This document shows positions 35,796-44,815 of a stretch of 64,000 bases of DNA, piece after piece. Position 1 is the first letter of the stretch. Each line of letters starts with the position of its first letter. Both the position numbers and the translations under genes were made by a program. Under the pieces are notes generated by a model. The model was not told the DNA's origin. It saw nothing but the letters and a program-made list of their open reading frames with translations, and did not search any database. Source of the DNA: Flavobacterium panici (lineage in GTDB: Bacteria > Bacteroidota > Bacteroidia > Flavobacteriales > Flavobacteriaceae); the NCBI RefSeq assembly GCF_903819335.1, contig NZ_CAIJDE010000050.1, positions 62,001 to 126,000 on the forward strand, in the 5' to 3' direction.

Positions 35796-36575
35796 ATGCT
35801 TTTTCAAATCAAATCTTATCTAAAATTTCTTTGGAATTCTAAAAACGAACACGGTGTTCATTCGCCTTTTGTTTTTAGTTTATTGACCAAATGCTTTTAT
35901 GATAAGAAGCCGAAACGTGAATATTTAATTCTAAAAAACTATAGAAAATCACTTCTTGAAAATAAAAATTTTATTGAAGTAACTGATTTTGGTGCAGGTT
36001 CAAAAGTTTTTAAATCAAACAGAAGACAGATTTCTAAAATCGCATCTACAGCCGGAATTTCTCCAAAACGGGCTGAATTATTATTTCGTGTAACTAATTA
36101 TTTTCAGCCAAAAAACATTCTTGAAATTGGGACTTCACTAGGTTTGGCAACTGCTGCCCTTGCTCTTGGAAATACTGATGCTAAAGTTATTACAATTGAA
36201 GGTTGTCCAAATACGGCAAATACGGCACAAAATCAATTAGATAAATTTGACTGCAAAAATGTTGAAAATATAATCTCAGAATTTGAATCTTTTTTAATTT
36301 CTGAAAATCTGGATTCTAAGAGTTACGATTTAATATACTTTGACGGCAATCATTCTAAAAAAGCAACTTTAACTTATTTTGAAATTTTACTGCAAACCAT
36401 AAACAATGATTCTGTTTGGATTTTTGACGACATTCATTGGTCTCCGGAAATGGAAGAAGCCTGGGAAATCATAAAAAATCACCCAAAAGTAAAAGTTACG
36501 ATCGATACTTTTCAATGGGGTTTTGTATTTTTTAGATACGAACAGGAAAAAGAAAATTTCGTGATTCGCGCCTAA
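35796..36575 (+). CDS. Class I SAM-dependent methyltransferase
   Basis: A 259-residue protein. An N-terminal segment (LKFLWNSKNEHGVHSPFVF) common in Bacteroidota members precedes the Rossmann-type SAM domain with ILEIGTSLGLATAALALG (motif I) and YDLIYFDGNHSKK. These match O-methyltransferase-type enzymes of the COG4122 kind. The substrate is unknown. It lies 20 bases after the FKBP gene, on the same strand. Confidence 0.87.
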   Translation: MLFQIKSYLKFLWNSKNEHGVHSPFVFSLLTKCFYDKKPKREYLILKNYRKSLLENKNFIEVTDFGAGSKVFKSNRRQISKIASTAGISPKRAELLFRVTNYFQPKNILEIGTSLGLATAALALGNTDAKVITIEGCPNTANTAQNQLDKFDCKNVENIISEFESFLISENLDSKSYDLIYFDGNHSKKATLTYFEILLQTINNDSVWIFDDIHWSPEMEEAWEIIKNHPKVKVTIDTFQWGFVFFRYEQEKENFVIRA

Positions 36576-36599
36576 CAAATTTCAGTATACAATTTTTAT

Positions 36600-36607
36600 T
36601 ACATTTG
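36600..36607 (+). promoter_or_regulatory. -7 promoter box for the alpha/beta hydrolase gene
   Basis: TACATTTG matches TAnnTTTG. It overlaps the upstream TTG at 36605, which is why the ATG at 36626 is taken as the true start. Confidence 0.6.
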
Positions 36608-36625
36608 TTACTATACGAAGTTTAT

Positions 36626-37477
36626 ATGAATGCAATAAAAATTGATACATCTTTACAATATTCAATAGCTGTAACTGAATTTATTTCAGACAATCCAAAT
36701 GCCAATTGTGTTATTATTGCTTCTGCTACAGGAGTTAAGCAAAATTATTATCACAATTTTTCAAAGTTTTTATCTCATAATAATTATTCTGTTTTCACCT
36801 TTGATTATGGCGGAATTGGCGATTCAAAACCAGAATCTCTAAAGAAGTTTTCTACAACCGCAACAAACTGGGCTCAAAACGACTTTGAAAGCGTCGTTCA
36901 GTATGTTAAAAGCAAAAAGCCAGACAGCAAAATATTCATCATAACACACAGTATTGGCGGTCAGCTTATTGGTTTAGTTCCTTCAAATAATTTATTTGAA
37001 GGCGTAATTATGGCTGTCTCACAATCAGGAAGCTGGATTCACTGGAAAGGATTTGAGAGACTAAAAATGCAATTTTTGCGGTATGTTACTATACCTTTAT
37101 TTTGCAGAATTTTCAATTATTTACCTTCCAGCCATTTTACGCGTATGGAAGATTTACCAAAAGAAATGGCTCTGGAATGGGCAAAATGGTGTAAAAAACC
37201 AAATTATCATTTTGATTGTATCGACAATGTAAAAGAGCATTATGATAAAATTAAATGCAAAATTATTTCTTATAGTATCGACAATGATTTTTATGCAACT
37301 GTTCCGGCAGTAAACTGGATTGCATCACAATTTAAAAACGCTGAAGTTACCAGAACGCATTTAAAAGCCGAAGACTTTGGAGTAAAAGACATTGGGCATT
37401 TTGGCTTCTTTAAAAATAGATTTAAAGATAGTATTTGGAACGTGTTTTTAGAGGATTTAAGGAAATTCGAGAATTAG
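36626..37477 (+). CDS. Alpha/beta hydrolase
   Basis: A protein of 283 residues when started at the ATG at 36626. The open frame extends upstream to a TTG at 36605, but that codon lies in the promoter box. The fold is indicated by CVIIASATGVKQNYYHNFSK, the DYGGIGDSK segment and the nucleophile elbow THSIGGQLIG, where the catalytic Ser follows HS. A late acid/His pair is suggested by GHFGFFKNR. It has no signal peptide, so it is cytosolic. Substrate unknown; it is similar to COG4757-type predicted hydrolases. Confidence 0.85.
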   Translation: MNAIKIDTSLQYSIAVTEFISDNPNANCVIIASATGVKQNYYHNFSKFLSHNNYSVFTFDYGGIGDSKPESLKKFSTTATNWAQNDFESVVQYVKSKKPDSKIFIITHSIGGQLIGLVPSNNLFEGVIMAVSQSGSWIHWKGFERLKMQFLRYVTIPLFCRIFNYLPSSHFTRMEDLPKEMALEWAKWCKKPNYHFDCIDNVKEHYDKIKCKIISYSIDNDFYATVPAVNWIASQFKNAEVTRTHLKAEDFGVKDIGHFGFFKNRFKDSIWNVFLEDLRKFEN

Positions 37478-37544
37478 GATCTTCAAAATTCAGATATATT
37501 ATCTCCCATTAAAAATAAAAAAAGGCATCTCAAAAGTCAGAGTA

Positions 37545-37745
37545 ACATCATTTTATTTTACATATACTTGTTCCGTAGGAACATTTCGTGGGTAGAAAAT
37601 TATATTTTCACCATCGTTTACGTTCCATAGGAACGTTTCATTTTAACATCGCTATTTAAAATCTGGCATATCAAACGTTCCTACGGAACGTAATCGTGTC
37701 TAACCTCTATTCTTTCTACCTACGAAACATTCCTAATGGAATGAA
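37545..37745. repeat. REP-like nested-palindrome element, CGTTCC family, copy 2
   Basis: The 380-base gap after the hydrolase gene holds this element. Outer left arm TGTTCCGTAGGAACA-TTTCG-TGGGTAGAAAA (37569-37599), inner left ACGTTCCATAGGAACGTTTC (37620-37639), inner right CGTTCCTACGGAACG, and outer right TTTCTACCTACGAAACATTC with CTAATGGAAT (37713-37742). A GGCATCTCAAAAGTCAG leader (37523) resembles that of copy 1. A terminator follows at 37804. Confidence 0.82.
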
Positions 37746-37803
37746 ACTGTATAAAAAATGGCAAGTATTAGTTTACATTAAAATAGTTTACATTAAAAAC
37801 ATA

Positions 37804-37837
37804 AAAAAAATGGCAATCATTTCTGACTGCCATTTTT
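37804..37837 (-). terminator. Terminator of the DUF6565-like lipoprotein gene
   Basis: AAAATGGCAATCA with TGACTGCCATTTT forms a stem with one mismatch and a short loop, followed by an A/T tail on the minus strand, 22 bases after the stop at 37859. Confidence 0.75.
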
Positions 37838-37858
37838 ACTAATTCAAAATATCTACAA

Positions 37859-38524
37859 TTATTTTTTAGCGTCTTTATTTTCTTCAGATTTTGCACCCAT
37901 TCTGTTAACAGTATACATTGGTGCAAATTTAATTTTTAAACCGGCAATTTTTCTGTTATCTTCAGATGTAAGTCCTTCTTTTTCAACTGTATTTTTACGG
38001 CTGTCAAGTGCTTCATACATCAATTTAACTTCATCCCAGTCTTCTCTTGAATATTTATCTTTATTATCTTCAACAGTGTGAACGAATTGTTGGTAAACGC
38101 TGTGAATATTTTGGGCATTTACCCAGCTAAAATTCATATCATCACCAATTTTTCCTGCACCAAACAAAGCATCTCTTAATTGTTGTTTTGGACTTGGAGC
38201 CGGAGCTGGAGGGGCAAAAACGGTGGACATCTCATTTTTAAACTCTTCGTATTTAACTTTGCTGGCATTTATTTTTTCAGTAGCAGCCGAATTATCTTTT
38301 AAGTCTGCCAGTGCTGCCTGAGCTTCCTGAGATCTTCTGTCATATTCAGCATCAACTGCTTTCCAGTCTGCTTTTAAATTTTCTGCTGAAACATTTTTAA
38401 CTGAATCGACGTATGCTACATAAGCGTCAACTTTTTTCTGAGCTTGTTCTTGTTTTTCATCTTTACACGATGTAAAGCTTAATGCAATTAATGCGATTCC
38501 TAATACCATTTGAATATTTTTCAT
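37859..38524 (-). CDS. Lipoprotein with helical region (DUF6565-like)
   Basis: A 221-residue lipoprotein: signal to Cys 20 (LSFTSC). The mature part is rich in Lys, Glu and Ala and predicted to be long amphipathic helices (about 25-110), with a Pro-rich break (APPAPAPSPKQQ) and further helices. It resembles DUF6565 proteins. The role is unknown; the shape suits a periplasmic stress or envelope protein. The 290-base upstream region to the LolD-like gene shows no supported small gene. Confidence 0.78.
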   Translation of the reverse strand: MKNIQMVLGIALIALSFTSCKDEKQEQAQKKVDAYVAYVDSVKNVSAENLKADWKAVDAEYDRRSQEAQAALADLKDNSAATEKINASKVKYEEFKNEMSTVFAPPAPAPSPKQQLRDALFGAGKIGDDMNFSWVNAQNIHSVYQQFVHTVEDNKDKYSREDWDEVKLMYEALDSRKNTVEKEGLTSEDNRKIAGLKIKFAPMYTVNRMGAKSEENKDAKK

Positions 38525-38814
38525 AATACTGATTGTTTTAATTAATTATAATCAAATTTACCAAATAGCTAACTAAACAAATTACATTATTGTCATGTTT
38601 GAAAATTTAAAAACATTTTAATACTATAAAATTCACAAAATAATGACAATTATGCAAAATCAATCGAAAATGATATAACTATTTCTGCTTTAAAAACCAT
38701 ATTTATTTTAATACATATCTATTAAAAAGCTTTTGTAACAAAATTCAATTCTAACCTACTTATCATTTTTATGAAAAGTGTTTTGTACTTTTAAATCCAA
38801 AATTGTAAAACGAA

Positions 38815-39501
38815 ATGGCAAATCCATTAATTAAAATAACTGACATAAGACGAAATTTTGTACTTGGTAATGAAATCGTGTATGTTTTAAAAGGAATTAA
38901 TTTAGAAATCAACAAAGGCGAATATGTTGCCCTAATGGGACCTTCGGGATCTGGAAAATCAACTTTAATGAATTTATTAGGTTGTTTGGACACGCCAACT
39001 TCCGGACGTTATGTTTTAAATGGAAAAGATGTGAGCCAAATGCGTGATGACGAACTAGCCGGAATTCGTAATACAGAAATCGGATTTGTTTTTCAAACTT
39101 TCAATCTTTTACCAAGAACCACGGCTTTAGACAATGTGGCTTTACCAATGATTTATGCCGGATTTTCAAAATCTGACAGGAATGCAAGAGCTACTGAGGT
39201 TTTAGCACAAGTAAATCTAGCAGACAGAATGGATCACCAGCCAAATCAGCTTTCTGGAGGACAACGCCAGCGTGTTGCCATTGCCCGCGCTTTAGTCAAT
39301 AAACCTTCAATTATTTTAGCCGATGAACCAACAGGAAACTTAGACAGTAAAACTTCTGTAGAAATCATGAAACTTTTTGGAGATATTCATGCACAAGGAA
39401 ATACTGTAATTCTAGTAACTCACGAAGAAGATATTGCTGCTTACGCACACCGCGTAATTCGTTTACGTGATGGTTTAATAGAAAGCGACACCACTAAATA
39501 A
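38815..39501 (+). CDS. ABC transporter ATP-binding protein (LolD/MacB type)
   Basis: A 228-residue ABC ATPase with Walker A GPSGSGKST, LSGGQRQRVAIARAL signature, Walker B ILADEPTGNLDS and the H-loop LVTHEEDIA. The Q-loop region (VFQTFNLLPRTTALDNV) is typical of the LolD/MacB/FtsE group that works with FtsX-like permeases. No permease is adjacent, so the partner is encoded elsewhere. A TACTTTTA near 38786 is a weak promoter candidate. Confidence 0.92.
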   Translation: MANPLIKITDIRRNFVLGNEIVYVLKGINLEINKGEYVALMGPSGSGKSTLMNLLGCLDTPTSGRYVLNGKDVSQMRDDELAGIRNTEIGFVFQTFNLLPRTTALDNVALPMIYAGFSKSDRNARATEVLAQVNLADRMDHQPNQLSGGQRQRVAIARALVNKPSIILADEPTGNLDSKTSVEIMKLFGDIHAQGNTVILVTHEEDIAAYAHRVIRLRDGLIESDTTK

Positions 39502-39598
39502 TTTTAGATTTCTGATTTTAGATTTTAGATTATTTTCTAAATCTAAAATTTAAGACTCTAGCATTTCAATCTAAAATCAGAAATCTACAATCTAAAAT
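39501..39598. repeat. Inverted repeat of the ATTTTAGATTTCTGATTTTAG type
   Basis: ATTTTAGATTTCTGATTTTA (from 39501) pairs with AATCTAAAATCAGAAATCT (39569-39587); further AGATT/AATCT words extend the pairing. It fills the gap between the LolD-like and adenosyltransferase genes. Confidence 0.75.
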
Positions 39599-39602
39599 AA
39601 CC

Positions 39603-40172
39603 ATGAAAGTATATACCAAAACAGGCGACAAAGGAACAACGGCTCTTTTTGGAGGCACTCGTGTTCCTAAAGATCATATCAGAATTGACAGTTATGGAAC
39701 TGTTGATGAATTAAACTCCTATATAGGCTTAATTCGCGATCAGGAAATTGATTCACATTATAAGACTCTTTTAATAGAAATTCAGGATCGTCTTTTTACT
39801 GTAGGCGCCATTTTGGCAACTCCACAGGAAAAAGAAGTTTTAAAAAACGGAGAACTTCGCTTAAAAAATCTCGGAATAATTGATTCAGATATCGAATTAC
39901 TCGAAAACGAAATAGATAAAATGGAAGAAAGTCTTCCGCAAATGACTAATTTTGTTTTACCGGGCGGTCATCCAACCGTGTCACATTGTCATATTGCCCG
40001 CTGTATATGCCGCCGCGCAGAGCGTTTGGCAGTACATTTAAGTCATAATGAACACGTTCCTGAAATCGCAATTATGTACTTAAACCGACTTTCTGACTAC
40101 CTTTTTGTCTTGGCACGGAAGTTGTCGTTTGACTTAAAAGCGGAGGAAGTGAAATGGATACCCAGAAAATAA
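39603..40172 (+). CDS. Cob(I)alamin adenosyltransferase, PduO/MMAB type
   Basis: A 189-residue enzyme: N-terminal KVYTKTGDKGTTALFGGTRV, the SYGTVDELNSYIGL block, FVLPGGHPTVSHCHIARCIC and the CRRAERLAV signature. It transfers the 5-prime-deoxyadenosyl group from ATP to cob(I)alamin, giving adenosylcobalamin. No other cobalamin biosynthesis gene lies near it, which suggests salvage. The presence of a B12-binding-type radical SAM protein in the window gives one possible cobalamin user, but they are 36 kb apart. Confidence 0.94.
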   Translation: MKVYTKTGDKGTTALFGGTRVPKDHIRIDSYGTVDELNSYIGLIRDQEIDSHYKTLLIEIQDRLFTVGAILATPQEKEVLKNGELRLKNLGIIDSDIELLENEIDKMEESLPQMTNFVLPGGHPTVSHCHIARCICRRAERLAVHLSHNEHVPEIAIMYLNRLSDYLFVLARKLSFDLKAEEVKWIPRK

Positions 40173-40181
40173 ATTTTCTGC

Positions 40182-40336
40182 AAATTCCAAATTTTTGAAA
40201 TCCCAAATTCCAAAGAAAAAATTAAATTCTTTCGAATTTTTAAAGCGAAATAAAGTTCTAAAAATTGGAATTTTGAATTTAAATATTGAGATTTCAAGTG
40301 CTTTTTTTGGAATTTGGAATTTAAAAATTGGAATTT
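40182..40336. repeat. AT-rich inverted repeat of the AAATTCCAAATTTTTG type
   Basis: AAATTCCAAATTTTTGAAAT and CCCAAATTCCAAAG on the left pair with TTTGGAATTTGGAATTT and TTGGAATTT on the right. It occupies most of the 260-base gap before the DUF2795 gene. Confidence 0.7.
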
Positions 40337-40403
40337 AACAAGAGACGTTCTTAAATTTTATTAAAATAAATCAAATTTTACTTGTCTTTTTCAGTAAAAA
40401 ATT

Positions 40404-40411
40404 TATTTTTG
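40404..40411 (+). promoter_or_regulatory. -7 promoter box for the DUF2795 gene
   Basis: TATTTTTG followed by CA matches TAnnTTTG. The ATG at 40433 lies 22 bases later. Confidence 0.65.
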
Positions 40412-40432
40412 CACAAACTAAACAGATAACAG

Positions 40433-40654
40433 ATGTATTGGACATTAGAATTAGCATCTTATTTAAGTGATGCGCCATGGCCTGCTAACAAAGACGAACT
40501 TATAGACTACGCTATTAGAGCTGGTGCTCCATTAGAAGTAGTAGAAAACCTTCAGTCAATAGAAGACGAAGGCGAGATATATGAATCAATGGAAGAAATT
40601 TGGCCTGATTATCCAACAGACGAAGATTATCTTTGGAATGAGGATGAATATTAA
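40433..40654 (+). CDS. DUF2795 family small acidic protein
   Basis: A 73-residue strongly acidic protein with MYWTLELASYLSDAPWPANK at the start, matching DUF2795. The C-terminal half is nearly all Asp, Glu, Tyr and Trp. It lies upstream of secA with a terminator-like hairpin between them. Function unknown; the acidic tail suggests a protein-binding role. A promoter box lies 22 bases upstream. Confidence 0.92.
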   Translation: MYWTLELASYLSDAPWPANKDELIDYAIRAGAPLEVVENLQSIEDEGEIYESMEEIWPDYPTDEDYLWNEDEY

Positions 40655-40660
40655 AAAATA

Positions 40661-40703
40661 AACCAAAGGAAAAAGTCTCATCACAGAGGCTTTTTTTTTG
40701 GTT
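40661..40703 (+). terminator. Terminator between the DUF2795 gene and secA
   Basis: AACCAAAGG with AAAAGTCTC pairs with GAGGCTTTT and TTTGGTT, followed by a T9 run. It is 6 bases after the DUF2795 stop, so secA probably has its own promoter. Confidence 0.75.
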
Positions 40704-40741
40704 CAAATACATATTATATAATAAAGAAATACAAATAAATT

Positions 40742-43700
40742 ATGAGTTTCATAAATAGCATCATTAAGGTCTTTGTAGGTGATAAATCTCAAAAAGATGT
40801 CAAAGCTTTACAACCTTATTTAAACAAAATTAAGACTTTCGAAACTAGTTTAATGAGTTTATCTCATGACGAACTAAGAGCGAGAACCGCTTATTTTAAA
40901 GAAAAAATTAAAGAAGCAAGGGCAGATAAAGATGCTAAAATCGCTTCTCTAAAAGCTGAAGTTGAAAATATTGAGGATATCGACAAAAGAGAAGATATTT
41001 ATGATGCAATAGACGCTCTTGAAAAAGAAGCTTATGAAATCTCTGAAAAAACTTTATTGGAAATTCTTCCGGAAGCATTTTCTGTAGTAAAAGAAACAGC
41101 TCGTCGTTTTAAAGAAAACTCTCATATCGAGGTTACTGCAACTGCAAAAGACCGCGAATTCTCTGCAACAAAACCATATATTACTATTGACGGTGAAAAA
41201 TCTATCTGGGCTAATAAATGGAATGCTGCCGGAAAAGACATCACTTGGGACATGATTCACTATGATGTTCAGTTGATTGGTGGAATGGTTTTGCACGAAG
41301 GTAAAGTTGCCGAAATGCAAACGGGTGAAGGTAAAACTTTAGTTGCTACACTTCCTCTTTACTTAAACGCTTTGACAGGAAACGGAGTTCACTTAGTAAC
41401 GGTGAATGACTACTTGGCAAAACGTGACAGTACATGGAAAGCTCCTTTATTCGAATTCCACGGCTTATCTGTTGACTGTATCGACAACCACCAGCCAAGT
41501 ACAGAAGCTAGAAAAAAGGCTTATGATGCTGATATCACTTACGGAACCAACAACGAATTTGGTTTTGACTACTTAAGAGATAACATGGCACACTCGCCTA
41601 GTGATTTAGTGCAGAGAAAACACAATTATGCTATTGTCGACGAGGTCGATTCTGTATTAATTGATGATGCTAGAACACCGCTTATTATTTCAGGACCAGT
41701 TCCGCAGGGAGATCGTCATGAATTTAACGAATTGAAACCAAAAATCGAGAACTTAGTTGCACAACAGCGTCAGTTGGCGAATGGTTTCTTAGCTGAGGCT
41801 AAAAAATTAATCAAAGAAGGAAATACTAAAGAAGGTGGTTTCTTATTGTTAAGAGCTTACAGAAGTTTACCTAAAAATAAAGCATTAATTAAATTTTTAA
41901 GTGAAGAAGGAATTAAACAATTGCTTCAAAAAACTGAAAATCAATACATGCAGGATAACAATCGCGAAATGCATAAAGTGGATGAAGCTTTATACTTTGT
42001 GATTGAAGAAAAAAACAATCAGGTTGAATTAACAGATAACGGTATTCAATACCTTTCTGGAGATACTGATGCTGACTTTTTCGTACTTCCAGATATTGGA
42101 ACTGAAATCGCTGCTATCGAAAAACAAAAACTGGATAAAGATGCTGAAGCAGAAGCTAAAGAAAGATTGTTCCAGGATTTTGGAGTAAAAAGCGAGCGTA
42201 TTCACACTTTAACTCAGCTTTTAAAAGCGTACGCTCTTTTTGAAAAAGATGTAGAATACGTTATCATGGACAACAAAATTATGATTGTCGATGAGCAAAC
42301 AGGTCGTATTATGGATGGTCGTCGTTACTCTGACGGTTTACACCAGGCGATCGAAGCTAAAGAAAATGTAAAAATTGAAGCTGCAACCCAAACTTTTGCA
42401 ACCGTTACATTACAGAATTATTTCAGAATGTACAGCAAATTAGGCGGTATGACGGGTACAGCGGTTACAGAAGCTGGCGAGTTATGGCAGATTTACAAAC
42501 TGGACGTTGTTGAAATTCCAACCAACCGACCAATTTTAAGACAAGATAAAGAAGATTATATCTATAAAACTACACGTGAAAAATTCAACGCTGTAATTGA
42601 AGACGTTACTGAATTATCAAACGCTGGAAGACCAGTATTGATTGGAACAACTTCTGTAGAGATTTCAGAATTATTAAGCCGTATGCTTAAAATGAGAGGA
42701 ATCACGCATAACGTATTGAATGCTAAAATGCACAAGCAAGAGGCACAAATCGTTGAAGAAGCTGGTAAAGCCGGAGTTGTAACTATTGCAACTAACATGG
42801 CTGGTCGTGGTACCGATATTAAATTATCTCCAGAAGTAAAAGCTGCAGGAGGTTTAGCAATCGTAGGTACTGAGCGTCATGATTCACGACGTGTTGACAG
42901 ACAGTTACGTGGTCGTTCTGGTCGTCAGGGAGATCCGGGAAGTTCTCAATTTTATGTTTCTCTTGAAGATAACCTAATGCGTTTATTTGGTTCTGAAAGA
43001 GTAGCTAAAGTGATGGACAGAATGGGATTGAAAGAAGGTGAAGTTATTCAGCATTCTATGATGACTAAATCTATCGAACGTGCTCAGAAAAAAGTAGAAG
43101 AAAATAACTTTGGTGTTCGTAAACGTTTATTAGAATATGATGACGTTATGAACTCTCAGCGTGAAGTAGTTTACAAACGTCGTCGTCACGCACTATTTGG
43201 CGAGCGTTTAAAACTGGATATAGCGAATATGCTTTATGATACTTGCGAATTAATCGTAAGCAACAACAAAGTGGCAAACGATTTCAAAAGTTTTGATTTT
43301 GACTTAATTCGTTATTTCGGAATTACTTCTCCAATTTCAGAAGCTGATTTCCAAAAATTATCAGACATTGAAATCACTGGAAAAGTTTATAAAGAAGCTT
43401 TGGCTTTTTACACTGAAAAAACAGAAAGAAGCGCAAGAGAAGCTTTCCCTATTATTAGAGGAGTTTATGAAGAGCCAAACAATCATTTCGAAAGAATTGT
43501 AGTTCCTTTTACAGACGGAATCAAAACTTTGAATGTTGTTACAGACTTGAAAAAAGCTTACGAAAGCGAAGGAGCGCAATTAATTGCTGATTTCGAGAAA
43601 AACATCACACTTTCGATTGTTGATGAGGCCTGGAAAAAACACTTGCGTAAAATGGACGAATTGAAACAATCTGTTCAATTAGCCGTTCACGAACAAAAAG

Positions 43701-44089
43701 ATCCATTGCTTATTTACAAATTAGAAGCTTTCAACTTGTTTAGAGGAATGTTAGACAACGTTAATAAAGAAGTTATTTCATTCTTGTTTAAAGGTGATTT
43801 ACCAGCTCAAAACGTTACTTCTGAAATTCACGAAGCAAGAGAAGTTCGTCAAAAAGAAAATTTACAATTAAGTAAAGACGAAATTCCTAACAGTGAAAGT
43901 ATCAACCGCGAAGCTGGAGAAACACAACAGCGTCAGGTTACAGAAACTATCGTTAGAGATATGCCGAAAATCAATCGTAACGACAATGTAACGATCCAAG
44001 AAGTCGCAACTGGTAAAACAGAAACAATGAAATTCAAAAAAGCAGAAACTCTTTTAGCTTCTGGAGCTTGGGTTATTGTTAAAGAATAA
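40742..44089 (+). CDS. secA: Protein translocase ATPase SecA
   Basis: A 1115-residue SecA that drives secretory proteins through SecYEG. DEAD motor elements are present: MQTGEGKTL (Walker A), DEVDSVLIDDART (Walker B), TNMAGRGTD and the QLRGRSGRQGDPGSSQFYVS block. The long form has an insertion in the first ATP-binding region (about 330-460, with LIKEGNTKEGGF) typical of Bacteroidota. It ends in TETMKFKKAETLLASGAWVI and lacks the zinc-binding CxC tail of the Escherichia coli protein. It is flanked by a terminator on the 5-prime side and a hairpin repeat on the 3-prime side. Confidence 0.98.
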   Translation: MSFINSIIKVFVGDKSQKDVKALQPYLNKIKTFETSLMSLSHDELRARTAYFKEKIKEARADKDAKIASLKAEVENIEDIDKREDIYDAIDALEKEAYEISEKTLLEILPEAFSVVKETARRFKENSHIEVTATAKDREFSATKPYITIDGEKSIWANKWNAAGKDITWDMIHYDVQLIGGMVLHEGKVAEMQTGEGKTLVATLPLYLNALTGNGVHLVTVNDYLAKRDSTWKAPLFEFHGLSVDCIDNHQPSTEARKKAYDADITYGTNNEFGFDYLRDNMAHSPSDLVQRKHNYAIVDEVDSVLIDDARTPLIISGPVPQGDRHEFNELKPKIENLVAQQRQLANGFLAEAKKLIKEGNTKEGGFLLLRAYRSLPKNKALIKFLSEEGIKQLLQKTENQYMQDNNREMHKVDEALYFVIEEKNNQVELTDNGIQYLSGDTDADFFVLPDIGTEIAAIEKQKLDKDAEAEAKERLFQDFGVKSERIHTLTQLLKAYALFEKDVEYVIMDNKIMIVDEQTGRIMDGRRYSDGLHQAIEAKENVKIEAATQTFATVTLQNYFRMYSKLGGMTGTAVTEAGELWQIYKLDVVEIPTNRPILRQDKEDYIYKTTREKFNAVIEDVTELSNAGRPVLIGTTSVEISELLSRMLKMRGITHNVLNAKMHKQEAQIVEEAGKAGVVTIATNMAGRGTDIKLSPEVKAAGGLAIVGTERHDSRRVDRQLRGRSGRQGDPGSSQFYVSLEDNLMRLFGSERVAKVMDRMGLKEGEVIQHSMMTKSIERAQKKVEENNFGVRKRLLEYDDVMNSQREVVYKRRRHALFGERLKLDIANMLYDTCELIVSNNKVANDFKSFDFDLIRYFGITSPISEADFQKLSDIEITGKVYKEALAFYTEKTERSAREAFPIIRGVYEEPNNHFERIVVPFTDGIKTLNVVTDLKKAYESEGAQLIADFEKNITLSIVDEAWKKHLRKMDELKQSVQLAVHEQKDPLLIYKLEAFNLFRGMLDNVNKEVISFLFKGDLPAQNVTSEIHEAREVRQKENLQLSKDEIPNSESINREAGETQQRQVTETIVRDMPKINRNDNVTIQEVATGKTETMKFKKAETLLASGAWVIVKE

Positions 44090-44090
44090 G

Positions 44091-44257
44091 TTTTCAGTAT
44101 TCAGTCGCAGTTTTCAGTTTACAGACTAGACGAATTACATATCAAACCCGACAAGTTTTAAAACCTGTCGGGTTTTTAGTTTATAGTATTCAGTCGCAGT
44201 TTTCAGTATTCAGTTTACAGACTGTGACTGAAAACTGCGACTGAGACTGAAAACTTT
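44091..44257. repeat. CAGTCGCAGT-type inverted repeat, copy C
   Basis: TTTTCAGTATTCAGTCGCAG and TTTTCAGTTTACAG on the left pair with CTGTGACTGAAAACTGCGAC and TGAGACTGAAAAC on the right. A separate terminator hairpin (44144-44177) lies inside. It is downstream of secA. Confidence 0.8.
44144..44177 (+). terminator. Terminator of secA
   Basis: AAACCCGACA with TGTCGGGTTT forms a 10-bp stem with a loop rich in A and T and a T tail, 55 bases downstream of the secA stop. Confidence 0.85.
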
Positions 44258-44307
44258 TTCAAAAAAATTTTTTCCACAAACTCTTGGTAATAAATGCGAA
44301 TTAAATG

Positions 44308-44315
44308 TATTTTTG
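44308..44315 (+). promoter_or_regulatory. -7 promoter box for the metal-uptake cluster
   Basis: TATTTTTG followed by CA matches TAnnTTTG. It covers the TTG at 44313, ruling that codon out as a start. Confidence 0.65.
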
Positions 44316-44339
44316 CATTCGAAACATAGAAACAGCGTT

Positions 44340-44717
44340 TTGAAACGATTTTTGATCATATTGCTTTCATGTACACTTTTACTGCCCTCTTTTGGCAGTT
44401 TCTTTGTTTACACTTCTTTCAAACTTAATCAGGAAGAAATTTCAAAAACGATTTGCGTACAGCGAAAAATGGTTTTTAATTCCTGTAACGGTCGATGTGA
44501 ACTTCAAAAAAGTTTAAAAAAATACGCTGATAACGAAAAAAGAATGCAAAACAACCTGAAAGAAAAAGCAGAAGTTGTTTACATTCAAAATACTACCACA
44601 ACTAATTTCAAATTAGTTACACCTATCGAATCAAGAGCAAAAATCTTTGCTTCTTTTGATACAAAACCAATCTCGGTTTCAAACACTACGTTTCGACCTC
44701 CATCCTATTTTATATAA
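44340..44717 (+). CDS. Small exported protein with a Cys motif, upstream of a TonB receptor
   Basis: The frame opens at 44313 in the promoter; the TTG at 44340 is the likely start and gives 125 residues beginning KRFLIILLSCTLLLPSF after the initiator, a signal or anchor segment. The next part has CVQRKMVFNSCNGRCELQK (CX9CX3C) followed by a Lys/Glu-rich helix. Small proteins with this CNG(K/R)C motif often precede TonB receptors in Bacteroidota, from memory. A metal-binding or redox role is possible but unproven. Confidence 0.72.
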   Translation: MKRFLIILLSCTLLLPSFGSFFVYTSFKLNQEEISKTICVQRKMVFNSCNGRCELQKSLKKYADNEKRMQNNLKEKAEVVYIQNTTTTNFKLVTPIESRAKIFASFDTKPISVSNTTFRPPSYFI

Positions 44718-44815
44718 ATTTCTGACAACCGCTTTTCAATCATTTTTGAAAAGATTTTTTCTTGTCGTTAAGTCAGGAAAAGCACACGTTACTTTAAAAT
44801 TTATATAAATTTAAA

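Noticed and set aside
36605..36625. Start of the alpha/beta hydrolase at TTG 36605
   Set aside because: The TTG is part of the promoter box TACATTTG (36600-36607); the ATG at 36626 is the better start.
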